From: Deuterostichococcus epilithicus
Lineage: Eukaryota > Chlorophyta > Trebouxiophyceae > Prasiolales > Stichococcaceae
NCBI GenBank assembly: GCA_033439295.1
Contig: JAVTLE010000015.1
Span: forward strand, 682,001-746,000
Direction of reading: 5' to 3'
DNA length: 64,000 nt
Positions 10,501 to 21,300 of the stretch are shown here, piece by piece (positions within the stretch are counted from its first letter, which is position 1; every line of letters starts with the position of its first letter). The notes beneath the pieces were generated by a model. That model ran no database searches and was not told where the DNA came from. It saw only the letters and a list, made by a program, of their open reading frames with translations. Position numbers and translations under genes: made by a program.

Positions 10501-13500
10501 CACCAGGTTCCTTTTCTTCCCCCCTGGTTGCCCTCTGCTGCGGTCCCGAGAGCTGTGGCGAGCATTCTCGCGCCAAGTCACGGGATGGCGAGCATTCTCG
10601 CACCAAGTCACGGGATCATATCATGCAGGTGTCGGCGCGGGGCGCTATGCGTACAACGCTCTGCTTGGCGGCGCCGCCGCCGGCGCGGACATCGCGCTGG
10701 CCCAGCAGCTGTACGCCCGCATGGCGGAAGCGCAGGTGCCGCCTGCCGTCGTTTCTCCCAGCCGCGCCATCGAGCAAAGCATCGGTTCTGCTTGCGGAGG
10801 GCCTGTTCATCACATGAAACGTTTCGCATGGGGCACTCCCTGCCGACACGATCTGCAAGCATGCACCTGACTCTGGAGCTGCCTTTACAATTTGTGATGC
10901 AAAGCGTCGCGATGTGGGTGCTCTGCTGCCGAAGTGCATTCCACGTGCCAGCAAGCTGTGCGGTTGCCGCACGCAGGTGGCGCCAGACCAGGCGACCTTT
11001 GCGGCGCTGTTTCAGTGCGTCAAGACCGCCGGTGCCGCGATGCTGTCGCAGCGCCACGCCGCCGTCCCGGAGGCCCCGGGCTTCCCGGAGGGGTCCAGCT
11101 CGGGCCACCCGGAGGGGGGCGGGCCGCTGGGCGCCGCCTCCGATGGCCAGGAACAGCAACAGCTGCAGGAGCAGCACGGCGCCACCTGGGCGCAGCAGGG
11201 CGATGAATCTCGCGCCGGCAGCGGCGCGGGCTTTCAGTCGGCCGGCAGCGGGTCTGCCGCCGGCGGCTCGACGGCCGCCGGCGGGGCGCGGCGGCCGCCG
11301 GGCGGCGATGACGAGGAGATCAGCCCAGAGTACCATGCGCGGCTGCAGCAGCGCCAGGTGTGCAAGGCTCATGAGAGACCCCAAACGCTGAGACACCAGC
11401 GCTGGATGCTCGCTTGTCTTGCTGTGCCACTGCCTCACTGCCAGTGGCGGCCCGTGCGCATGCAGTGCGGCGCTTGAGCATCGCAGCGACACACATGCTC
11501 CAACGGCCTGGGCCAGCCTTGCCAGGCACGCTGCAGTATTCCATGGCGCCGGCTGTCATTGCAGCCGTCACAACCGCTGAACGATCGCGAGCGCCGCTGT
11601 CAATTGCAGCCTTCACAGGCGCTGAACGATCTCGGCGCCGCTGTCATTGCAGGAGCTGCAACTGGTGCTGGAGCGCTGGGTCGAGGACTTTGGCGCATCC
11701 GGCCTGCATCACTCCGCAGCAACCCTTGCCTCCCTGGTCCAGGTGGGGCTTTGGCCCGGCCTCCAGGGGCGCCGCATTGCAGGGCTTCCGTCCGCTGCCG
11801 AGTCCGAGGCTCTCCAGCATGCCACCATTCTCAGCGAGTGTCCTCTGTGACGAGCACGGTGCCAGATCCAGGCTGTCCTCTCTGAACAAGCAGACTACCC
11901 AGAGGCCAACACCCGAGCTGACCGGCTCACTGGATGCGGCATCCACACAGGCGTACGGGCACACGCACCAGGCGCCGCGGGCGCTGAAGCTGCTACGCCG
12001 CGCCGGCGGCTGGTGCGGCGCGGACGGGCAGCCCGTTGCGGGCGGCCCCGCCTACGCCGCGGCGCTGTCGGCCGCTGCTCGGCTGGCTGACGCCGCCACC
12101 ATCGCAGGCGTCCAGGTGCAGCTGCTCCCGACGATGAGCTCGCCCAGTTTTGCTCAGCAGTGCCTCGAGGGGGCTTCCAGCAGCGGCTTGACTCATGTGG
12201 ATGCCGTCAAAAGGGTACTGACAACCTGGCGCCATGCAATGCAATGGGGCAAAAGGGAGTGGGCAGCATGCGAAACAACAGCCTTCACAGGCGCGCATTA
12301 CTCCGACGCTCTGCGCAGGAGCTGATGGCGGAGCGGCGGGTGCCGCTGGGGGCGCATGCCTACGGGGCGCTGATCTCGGCTTGTGCCTTTCCCAAGGACC
12401 TGCAGCGGGCCCGCGCGCTGCGGGCCGATATGGACGGTGCGTCGCCTTGGTCGGGGGCCACAACCCACTTTCTCCTCCCAAATGACAGGCAGACTCGCAG
12501 ATGTGAAACGAGGCTGCTGCTTGTTCAGACGTGTTGATGCCCGCCTGGCTGTCCGTCTGACTAAGCCTGCCGGCGGTAGCATGTACAGTGCGGATGGCAC
12601 GGAATCCACCTCGAAAAGCCTGTCCCCTGGTTTCAAGGCCGGCTTGGCCTGACGATGCACTGCCTGTAAGCATGTTAATGAATGTCGAAGCAGGGTTGCG
12701 AGTGTCTCGTCGCGATCGGGGCTGTGTCTGCGCCGCAGACGCCGGCGTGCGGACCAATGTGCACATCGAGAACGAGCTCATGCGGGTGTACTGCCACTCC
12801 GGAGACCTGGCGGGCGCGCTGCACGTCTTGCAGGTGCGTGCTCAGGGTCGATATGACTTGGGATATAGGCCTGGCACCTCCCACCCCATAGCCAATCCCC
12901 ATGATCCTCCTCTTCCTCACGACTGGCATGGTGGATTCCTGTGACTTAGTGAGCGGCGCCGATGTACTGAACAAGACAGTTTTGGGATTTTTTTTTGGGA
13001 AAGTAAATGTGAACGGCGCCCACAGGTGCGTCACCATTCTTGCAGTGCTCTTAAAGCTTCCACGTCGCCCTGACCCGCCGCCGAGGTTGGCGTAAACCCT
13101 CTCCTCTGTGTCGCACACCCACGCTGCTGTGAGTGGCGTTGCTGGGCGCCTGCAGGAGATGCCAGCGGCGGGCCTGGAGCCTAACCGGCAGTCGTGGGCG
13201 GTGCTGCTGTCGGAGGCGCGCCACACGCTCAACGCCGACTTTGCTGCCCAGGTGCCATCCGCTTCCCGCTTGCATCCACAGCGCATTCAGCTTCCGCTGC
13301 TTGCGGCTGCCTTCCTCTGCTTGGCTTGTTCTGCATCCAGCACCGCATCCCTCCGATGTGCAATGCAGGCGTCGACTGAGACCTTCGCCATGCATGAGCT
13401 TCGCTGAACTCGTGAGCAGGAACATGGTAGATGTGTATGTTGCAATGTTGCAGGTGCTGGCACTTATGCCGGAAACAGAGGCGCGCTACTGGCAACCACG

Positions 13501-13579
13501 CTGCGATGGCTGGATGCACCAGCGGCAGGCACCGCCGCAGCCGCTTTACGACTCGTCCGACGACGAGTGGGGCTGGTGA
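7576..13579 (+). CDS. pentatricopeptide repeat (PPR) protein, probably organellar
   Basis: Helical-repeat RNA-binding protein of the type that acts on chloroplast or mitochondrial transcripts. The N-terminus is Arg/Ala/Ser-rich and lacks acidic residues at first, which suits a transit peptide. Many short exons each carry one or two 35-residue helical hairpins. The clearest are around 9940-10030 (VNIWNSAMRAAVK...LFEDMLLAG), 10275-10380 (GHTYVALARGYAGAGDLPRA), 10630-10735 (RYAYNALLGGAAAGADIALA), 12322-12435 (AHAYGALISACAFPKDLQRA) and 12745-12833 (NVHIENELMRVYCHSGDLAG). An Ala/Gly/Gln-rich insertion lies at about 11050-11358. The last exon ends YDSSDDEWGW with TGA at 13577-13579. The start at 7576 is the first ATG; later in-frame ATGs (for example 7756) are possible. 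No catalytic DYW or SMR domain is visible. Confidence 0.75.
10557..10616 (+). repeat. 30-bp tandem duplication in a PPR intron
   Basis: The unit (GGCGAGCATTCTCGC followed by RCCAAGTCACGGGAT) occurs twice in direct tandem with one mismatch, just upstream of a splice acceptor (ATGCAG, near 10627). Confidence 0.75.
11546..11652 (+). repeat. 2.4-copy tandem repeat carrying a splice-acceptor motif
   Basis: Units start at 11546, 11591 and 11635, a period of about 45 bases. Each contains a GCGCC(G)GCTGTCATTGCAG-like block. The last, truncated unit supplies the apparent acceptor at 11652 for the PPR exon beginning GAGCTGCAACTGG. The two upstream units therefore carry unused or alternative acceptors. 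Confidence 0.75.
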
Positions 13580-14237
13580 AACGGAGTTCAAATGGAGTAT
13601 AGAGGCTTTCTGGTCTGAGGCAGGAGGTAGCTCGATGCGCCGCAAGCCCGAGCAACAATGGTGCAAAAGGACGGGCAGTCTGACGAGAGGGGGCACGGCA
13701 ATTAGCGTTTCTACACTCGCCATCATTGGCCCCGTCCACATAATGTCCAGGCGTGGCTGCCTGGAGAAACTTTACAAGAGTCACTAATGAGCATAGCCAA
13801 TGAGCATAGCGGACGTGCAATCTTGCAGCTTGAGGCCAAATGAAAAGCAAACCGACCCAGTGACGGTACTTTGTTCCTCAAAGAATGCAGCGCTACTAGG
13901 ATGCGAAACCACGTTGTACCTATCCTGTCAGACACTGACACTGGGCATGCTGTGTTGAAAGAATTGCAAGCTGGAGCATGGCACAGGCACAGGCCAGCGT
14001 CTGTGCGCGGGAGTCATGTGTAACATGATTAGGCGGAGCCCTCCTCAACAGATGACCTTGTGGTCTGCCGGAGCCAGCCATAGGGCCATGTGCAGGCCGC
14101 ATACTGCTCCACACCAGGCCCTGCTCGAGGGCAGGTCCGGTGGGTACTGGTGCTCCTCGAGCACCCCTGGGAGGCTGCTTGTCCACTCGCGACGCCGCTC
14201 GCCAAGACTACGCCAAGCGCCGGCGCAGCCGCGCCGC
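13580..14237. other. convergent intergenic region between PPR and carrier genes
   Basis: Holds the 3' ends of two converging genes. No ORF has coding character. A short direct repeat (AATGAGCATAGC, twice) lies near 13787-13811. TTACA at 13772-13776 could be a minus-strand TGTAA signal for the carrier, but it is 460 bases from that stop. Confidence 0.4.
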
Positions 14238-16774
14238 TCAGCGGTTGGTGATGTTGGTTTGCACGCCCAGCATCTTCTTCATGAGCTGCAGTGAGTGTCA
14301 CAGATGTCAGCACAACCCGCGCCACGACTCCACTCGATGCAGGACGCGGTTGTGAGCCGACTGGGTGTCGCGAGCACCGAGGCATGCAGGCGCCTGGCCT
14401 TCAACCCTGCAACCTTCCCCTCCATGCCCACCTCGTAGGAGCAGAAGGCAATGGCGACGCCCGGCACCACTTTGGCGTACTCCGGGATGATGCCGGCGTA
14501 GAGGCCCGCGACGCCGCGCTTAGCGTAAATCTGGCGAAACACGTCCGGGTAGCTGGTGTACTTGGCGCACTTGCCGTGCTGCCCTTGCAGCTGCACGCAG
14601 CAGGCGGGGGCTGTCAAAAAGTAGGGTTTTACAGCGCTTGTCGACGAGGTTGCACGGGTTCCCTCTGCATCGCGAGGTGCTGGGCTGACGAAGGGACTGA
14701 CTGCGAAGTGGCTGCCTAACTTTGTGACGCGCTGCAGAGCAGCCGGCGGCGCCTGGGAGGGTGCACAAGCTCAACTTCACAAGGAGGAGGTGCTGCACCG
14801 CGCTGGCGCCGCACAGCGTCAAGGCCCAGCAGCAAAAGGAGGACCTGGGTGTGACCACACGACAGCCGGCAGCTGACCTGCATGCGGCGGCGCGCCAAGT
14901 CCAGCGGGAAGGTGGCGGTGGAGGAGATGAGGCCCGCGAAGCTGCCGCACAGCAGACTCATGGCGACGGTGGGGGAGGTGCGGTCTGGGAGGTGCGACAG
15001 CCAGTGCGACCGCAGCGTCTCGTAGGCGCAGTAATTTATCGCCAGGCTGGGCGCCACCTGCCGGTACAGGGGGGGCGGCGGTGTGATGATGTCTGTGGTT
15101 TAGCGGAGTTGGTAAAGTCGCACACCAACCGTGCTCATCCGGAGGGGTGCTGGGCGGCAGTAGGGTCGGTGGGCAGTGGCGGGCCGCGGCGGACTATCAC
15201 GACAGCAAATACAGGCTCCAACAACTGGCCGCCACCGTGTTCGCATTGGGCAGTCGCCGGCGTCCCGGGCTGCCGCCGGGGGCCGTGCCCGCTGCACACC
15301 ACGTGCTCATTCTCTGTGGTGTCCCCGATGCCCGGTTTCGATGCACGATGCAAGAGCCAATGCAAAGGGTGGAAGTGCGTGCGCGCGCCTGGATGAGGGT
15401 GGCGCCGAGGCCGCGGTATAGCCCGGCAAAGCCCTCGTCGCGCACGATGGTGGCCAGGCTGCTGCTAATGCCGCTGTAGTAGCGGCTCGTCGTCTGCGCT
15501 GCCAGCCGCGTCCGCAGCAGGTCCAGCGGGTACGCCTGTGTGTTGGAGGGTTACATGCATTCAATGAACGAAAATCCAGCGCCCAGCGAGTGCATATCAT
15601 AGCCGCCATGTCGACATAAATAAGCTGGTCCCTTTGAATGCATCCGGGAGCTCGCTACCCTCGACGACCAAGGCTCGGAATCTATATCACATATACCGAG
15701 CAGTTAGACTCGCAGCACATGCGAAACTGCAATGGCAACACATCCCGCCCTTCAAGCAGGAGGCGGCCGTTCGATCCCACAGCAATCGGGTTGCTCCACG
15801 ATGTGCAGAAGTGAGTCGGACCGACATTCGACTGCAGGCGACTCACTACTGTGCAGGCGCACATGCCGGCGGCGCCGCCCGCCGTCAGCCGCCGCGCGAC
15901 GTCCATGCTGTGCGAGTGCGGCCGCTCCGGCGGCAGCGTCGCGTTCCACAGCTCTGTCAGCCGCTCATAGGCCCAGAAGTTAATGGCGGAGTAGGGCAGC
16001 CGATGCATGATGGTGGCGCCGTTGCCCTTCCACAGTGCGCCGATGCCTTCGGACCGCACAATGGCCGAGAACGCCTGCCGCATGCTCGGCGGCCGTGCGT
16101 CCGCCACCACCCCGGGGCTAGTCGCGAAGCCGTGAACCTGCGCGCACGTGAAGGCTTTGTGATGAGTGTATGTAGACACGCCGCGTGCATCTTCTGCATC
16201 TAATCTCGATGCAGGGCCACAGGAAGGGGTGGGAGGAGGGCTGCGGTAGGCGCTGCAAATTTCACGAGCCGAAACGACGGCTGAAAGGACCTCGCTCTGC
16301 CAGCGTCCTCCCTCTCCTCGCAGCGATGGTATTGCATTGTTGACCGGCAAAGTCGATCGCCGTGTGGGACCTCTGCTAGGGCAGCAGCAACCAAGCGCTC
16401 GGCCGGTGGCTGCGGCGCAACCTAAGTGCATGCATTGACAACGTCACCTGGTACAGGATGGTAAGGCGTGCCAACGGTGCAGTGCATGACTTCGAGACCG
16501 CTCCAGCCACGCCACCGGCCGCCAGCAGCTTGCCCGTCTCGAGCGCTTCTGCTTGCAGATTGCGATGGCTCCCAGTCGATGCCACCGAGTGCCCGACGGC
16601 TGCCCCGGCCGCGCCACCTGCTGCACCCAGCGCGCCATTCCTGACGCTGTCCAGCGGCTTGGCATAGCCGCCAGCGTCGCTGCTGCTGTGCAACGCCCTG
16701 GGTTGGGCTGGCTCCTGTTGAGCGGCTTTCAGGCCCGCAGCTGTGCTGGCAGCCTTTCGACGGGAGGCTGCCAT
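14238..16774 (-). CDS. mitochondrial carrier family protein (SLC25)
   Basis: Inner-membrane solute carrier built of three repeats of two transmembrane helices. Exon 1 starts at 16774 with a Ser/Ala/Arg-rich extension and then GKLLAAGGVAGAVSKSCTAP followed by LARLTILYQ, the first carrier signature. Next come the matrix-loop exon around 16000-16140 (FSAIVRSEGIGALWKGNGAT), the second signature AYPLDLLRTRLAAQ (about 15500-15540) with YRGLGATLIQ, the exon VAPSLAINYCAYETLR (about 15000-15055), the third signature TFPLDLARRRMQ (about 14880-14915), then KRGVAGLYAGIIPEYAKVVP. The last exon is LMKKMLGVQTNITNR with TGA at 14240-14238. The closest type I recognise is the plant ATP/ADP- and CoA-like carrier branch with 'CTAPL.RLTILfQ'. 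Substrate cannot be deduced. Confidence 0.85.
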
Positions 16775-17334
16775 CTCCGGATCTATGATGGCAATCTTCT
16801 GAGTCGCTGCACGCAGGCGTTGTATCGCAGCAGTCAGCTAGACGTGAAGCAGCGAGGTATCCGCGCACAAGATACCGCCGAGACAATCTGAGGCTGAGCT
16901 GCGCAGCGTGCAACTGTAAGGTCACAAAGCGTATTGAGCAGAGTATTGTAAATGCATTTGCAACTTTGCAGTTACCGGCGAAGAACTTGAACTTGCCTTC
17001 AAACGTTCGCAGACGTGTCCCTTTCAGAAATGGCACAATACTTCTGCCGTCTGGAAAGGCGGACGGTGAAAGGCGAATCCTGGTGAGGTGGCCCTGAGCG
17101 CTGAGCCCCTGACGTTCCCTTGGTTCCCTCGGATCATAACTCGAAGTTGCAGGCTGCATAGCCGTACGCGCTGCTTGTCTGTCGTCGCGCAGGCAGTGAC
17201 AAGCGAGACCATCTCCCACAGACGTACTGTCCGTGCCGGGCGGATTGGCCGATTGGTGTTGCTTTGCATGCACGTGATGCACTGAAAGCCGCAGAAGTAC
17301 CACAAAGGACGTCCCTGCCAGTGGGTTAGCCACC
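16775..17334. promoter_or_regulatory. divergent promoter region, carrier / methionine synthase
   Basis: 560 bases lie between two divergent start codons. Parts are locally AT-richer (about 16915-17045) than the surroundings, as expected near transcription starts. No B12 riboswitch-like or other named element could be recognised by eye. Confidence 0.4.
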
Positions 17335-18388
17335 ATGGCGCCCCCGGCTGGTGCACAGCGGGGCCTGCAGCAGCTCACGGCCTGGGTTCAGCAGCACCCC
17401 GCCTGGGTCGCAGCTCTGTTGGCTGCCTTGTACCCAGCGGCCCTCGTCCTTCGCCCGCTGCTTCTTTCAGGGCTGCCTTACGTGCTGGCGGTGTTGGCGC
17501 TGGGCACGGTACGATCAGAGCTGGTTTTCTGTACTAGCAATTCTGGACCTCGTGCAGGGTCCAGTGGTATGCCCAACAGCTGTTCACGTCCAGTGGTATG
17601 TCAAACAGCTGTTCACGTCATCGCGCAGGCCGGCGTCCTGCTGCAGCCAGCGCAGGGCTCGCAGCCGCAGGAGCAGGCGCCTGCGTCCACAGGTCATTGG
17701 CGCTTGAGCTCGCCTCTGTCGCCACTGCCCTTCGTTCTTGTTCACCCCGACCTGTACACCTCGCATAATTCCTGCACAATCATTCCTGCCTTCGCACATT
17801 GCAGTAGAGCGCTCTGCGCACCCAGCAGAGGCGTCTAAGGAGGCAGCGCCACTGCCGCCAGCGGCAGCGGACCGCCAGCCGCACGCGGCCCCGCCCGGCG
17901 CCGGGGCCGTGCCGCCAGCAGGCGCCGGCCCGGCGCAGCCGGCCAGCTCCGAGGCGAGGCCGCAGGCAGCCAAGGAGGCAGACCAGGTCGCGGCTCAGGC
18001 GAAGGCCGCGGTCCTCGATGCGCCCGCCGGCACGCTCCCCGGCATCTCCGGAGAGGCTGACGAGCAGCCCGCTGATGCGGAGCAACCGCAGCCAGAGCAG
18101 GAGCTGCCGTCCGCGGTGAACTCCGGCAGAGCGACCAGGAGCGCAGACACAGCCCTGGCGGTGGAGTCGCCGCAGCAGGCTGCGGACGGCGCTCAGCTGG
18201 AGAGGCAGCCGAAGATTGGCGCCGGCCCAGCAGCGCCCACGGCCGGCGCGGCCACGGCGGCCGCCGCCGCGGCGTTTGCAGCGTCAGAGTCGGCCAAGGC
18301 ATCGCCTGTTGCGGAGGGCAGCCCGGAGCAGCCCGCACCGGTGCCGGCGCCGCTGCCGGCGGATGTGCCCGTTGCAGACAGCCCCCCG
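17335..18388 (+). other. N-terminal extension of METH: hydrophobic segment plus Ala/Pro/Glu-rich linker
   Basis: Three exons encode about 274 residues not found in ordinary MetH. Residues 26-57 are strongly hydrophobic ([15 protein letters not shown] then [16 protein letters not shown]), like one or two membrane spans. They are followed by a long low-complexity Ala/Pro/Gln/Glu linker. The three exons join each other in phase (0, then 1) and join the first MetH exon in phase 0 through a GTGAGC donor at 18389. The alternative is a separate upstream gene, but no stop codon is seen before the MetH exons. Confidence 0.55.
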
Positions 18389-21300
18389 GTGAGCCGAACA
18401 TCCACAGCATTGAGGGCCTCGTCACTTGGGGCCGCGATTCGAGGGGAGCATTGAACAGGTCCTACCGCCCTGACTCTGAGAGGCAACCTCCAGCACAGTC
18501 CCACCAGAAGCGACAGTATTTTTGGACCATAGGATGTCCACCACTTGCAGCCTTTCATCGCTGATGCATGTGCTCCCAGATCGTCGTCGAGGTGCCTGGC
18601 TACAAGGCCTGGGTGGACCCGCTGCAGCGGTCGCCGGCTTTCGGGCAGCTGGAGGCGCTGTTCCAGTCACGAATAGCGTACATTGACGGCGCCATGGGCA
18701 CGTCCATCCAGAAGTACAAGTGAGTCCATTCGAGCACAGCACGTGTGGCATGGCTCCTTTTACCCTGGCGATCTTCTGCTCAGCATCATTTGGTATTGCT
18801 ATCATCCAGGTCGCACAGGGCTCGAGGCGAAATAGACTGGCGATCACTGACCCTGCTAAGCTTGGCAATACTCGTGCTTCCAAGAGCTGCACACGCCAGG
18901 GGATGGGTCAGCATCAGTGCACCTCCCAAGATGCGCAGCCAACTGCAGGGGCTCTGGCAGCTGGCCAATTCTTGAAAGCCTACCAACGCTTGGTCGAAAT
19001 GCAGGCTGGAGGAGGAGGACTACAGGGGCGAGCGGTACGCCAACCATCACAAGGAGCTCAAGGGCAATAATGACCTGCTGGTCATTACTCGACCCGAGGT
19101 GGGCAAGCTCGGCTGGACACTTTTTTAGCAGCGTGCAGCTGCTTGCACAAATCGCTGACCGAGAGCACAGGCCCGAAAGCTGCTGGCTCACAAGCTGAAG
19201 CCCGCAAGCCATTTGGGACCAAGGCAGGAGCTCACGTGGTGCCGGTTCACAATGGGGGTCTCACGGCTGCCGCGCCGCCCTGCCCGCAGGTGATCGAGGA
19301 GATCCACATGGCCTTCCTGGAGGCGGGCGCAGACATTTTGGAGACTAACACCTTCAATGGCACCACCATCAGCCAGGGCGACTACGAGCTGGACATCCCC
19401 GAGGAGGTGGGCAAACTTGCAAACACATCGTCAAGTGCGTCGGGTGTGTTTCTCCCAGGCGGTGTGCGCATGCATGGCATGTGTGTGCGTGCGCTTGTGC
19501 ATGCGTCAGGGGCTCTTTGGGCTCTCCAGGCAAGTAGGCGGCTGCCGCGAGAAGGCTGGGGAAGACCGTGGACTGCTCTGTGCTTTGTGTGGGAGCGCCG
19601 AGAAAGCCCAGCCTTCGCCTTGCATCGTGGCCATGGCCAGCCACACGCAACAGCGGCCGAGGAATGCGCCGCTGCGCAGGTGTACCTGATCAACAGAACG
19701 GCGGCAGAGCTGGCCAAGAAGTGCACTGCCCAATACATGGAGGCACACCCTGGCACCGTCAAGTTCGTGTCCGGCGCCATCGGGCCCACCAGCAAGACGC
19801 TGTCGGTGTCGCCAAGCGTGGAGAACCCCGCGTTCCGCGGCTGCACCTACGACGAGATCGAGGAAGCCTACTATGCACAGGTGCGGTGTTCCTTCGAGTC
19901 GGATTGCGCTGAGGCTTGCATGGGAGGACGGCAGCCAACAGCTGCGCTGCCGGCGGCGCCAATGATGAGACAACCCATGTGACACCCCGTACATGGTTCG
20001 TTGCACTGGCAGTCAGTTGCTGGATAGATACCGATGCAAGCTCTGTGTGTGGCGGCAGGCGGGCGCGCTGTACGACGGCGGCGTCGACCTGTTTCTGGTG
20101 GAGACCATCTTCGACACGCTCAATGCCAAGGCGGCCATCTTCGCGCTGGAGCGCTTCTTCGAGGACAAGGGCATCCGCATCCCGGTCTTCATCAGCGGCA
20201 CCATCGTCGACAAGTCCGGCCGCACGCTCAGCGGCCAGACCAACGAGGCCTTCTGGCTGTCCATCCAGCAGGTGGGCCACTGCCTTGTTGTGTCCCGACA
20301 TGCTCCTCCCATTCGTCCCATGTCCACAAGGTTTCACTGTGCATGCCAGTCAACAGGCTGGCACCCATAGGCCGCACCAGATCCTGAGCTGCAACGCGGT
20401 CAAGCTTTCGTCTCCTTGATCCGCAATAACTGGCAGTGTCGTCATGAGTTCGTGAATGCTGAATGCTGCCTGCCACAGGCGCGGCCATTTGCGGTGGGTC
20501 TGAACTGCGCGCTGGGCGCCTCAGACATGCAGCCATACATCGCCAACCTGGCAAAATGCGCGGACTGCTACGTGTTTGCATACCCCAACGCCGGGCTGCC
20601 CAATGCCATGGGCGGCTACGACCAAAAGGATCACGAGATGGCTGCAGGTGAGCCACTGTTCGGTTGAGCCACTGGCCGCCTGTACTGGAAGGCACTTGCC
20701 TTGGGCTCCAGATGCAGGATGCACTCGAACCATGCTTCAGGCGGGAATTGCACGAAGCCACTGTGCCCTGAACCCCTGATTCCACAGCCAGAACAGCAGG
20801 TTCTCGGTCGCAGCGACATCTGGCTGCACAGCCTGCCTGGGTTGCCTGTCTTCCTTCCGGCCGACACGGCTGCTCTGGGATATGAGCCTTCGACTGCCTC
20901 AGCGCCACGAGACTCCATCGCCTGGCGGTGGTGCTTGTGCAGAGGTGAAGCCGTTTGTGGAGGCAGGCCTGGTGAATGCGCTGGGCGGCTGCTGCGGCTC
21001 GCGCCCCGATCACATCGCCGCCATCGTCAAGATGGCCACCCCGTGCGTGCTCGCCTTCCTCCTCTTGCAGCCACTCCCTTGGTTGGGTCCTGTCACCTGT
21101 CAATGGTAGGGCTGCCTTCACGTGTCACTCCCTCCGTGGGCTGACACAGCCAGCACAAGGTGAAGCATGCCATCGACGACGGCCTCCCTTGGTCGACTCC
21201 TGAAGACTCCGCAAGCATCACATTGCTGCGGCATCCTCCCTGCAAAGCCAGCGAGCCTCTGATGCCTCCCACACCGCCGCAAGGTCACACATCGAGCTGC

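Noticed and set aside
15098-15150. tRNA-like stretch TTTAGCGGAGTTGGTAAAGTC in a carrier intron
   Set aside because: A D-loop-like match alone. No T-arm or closing acceptor stem is visible.
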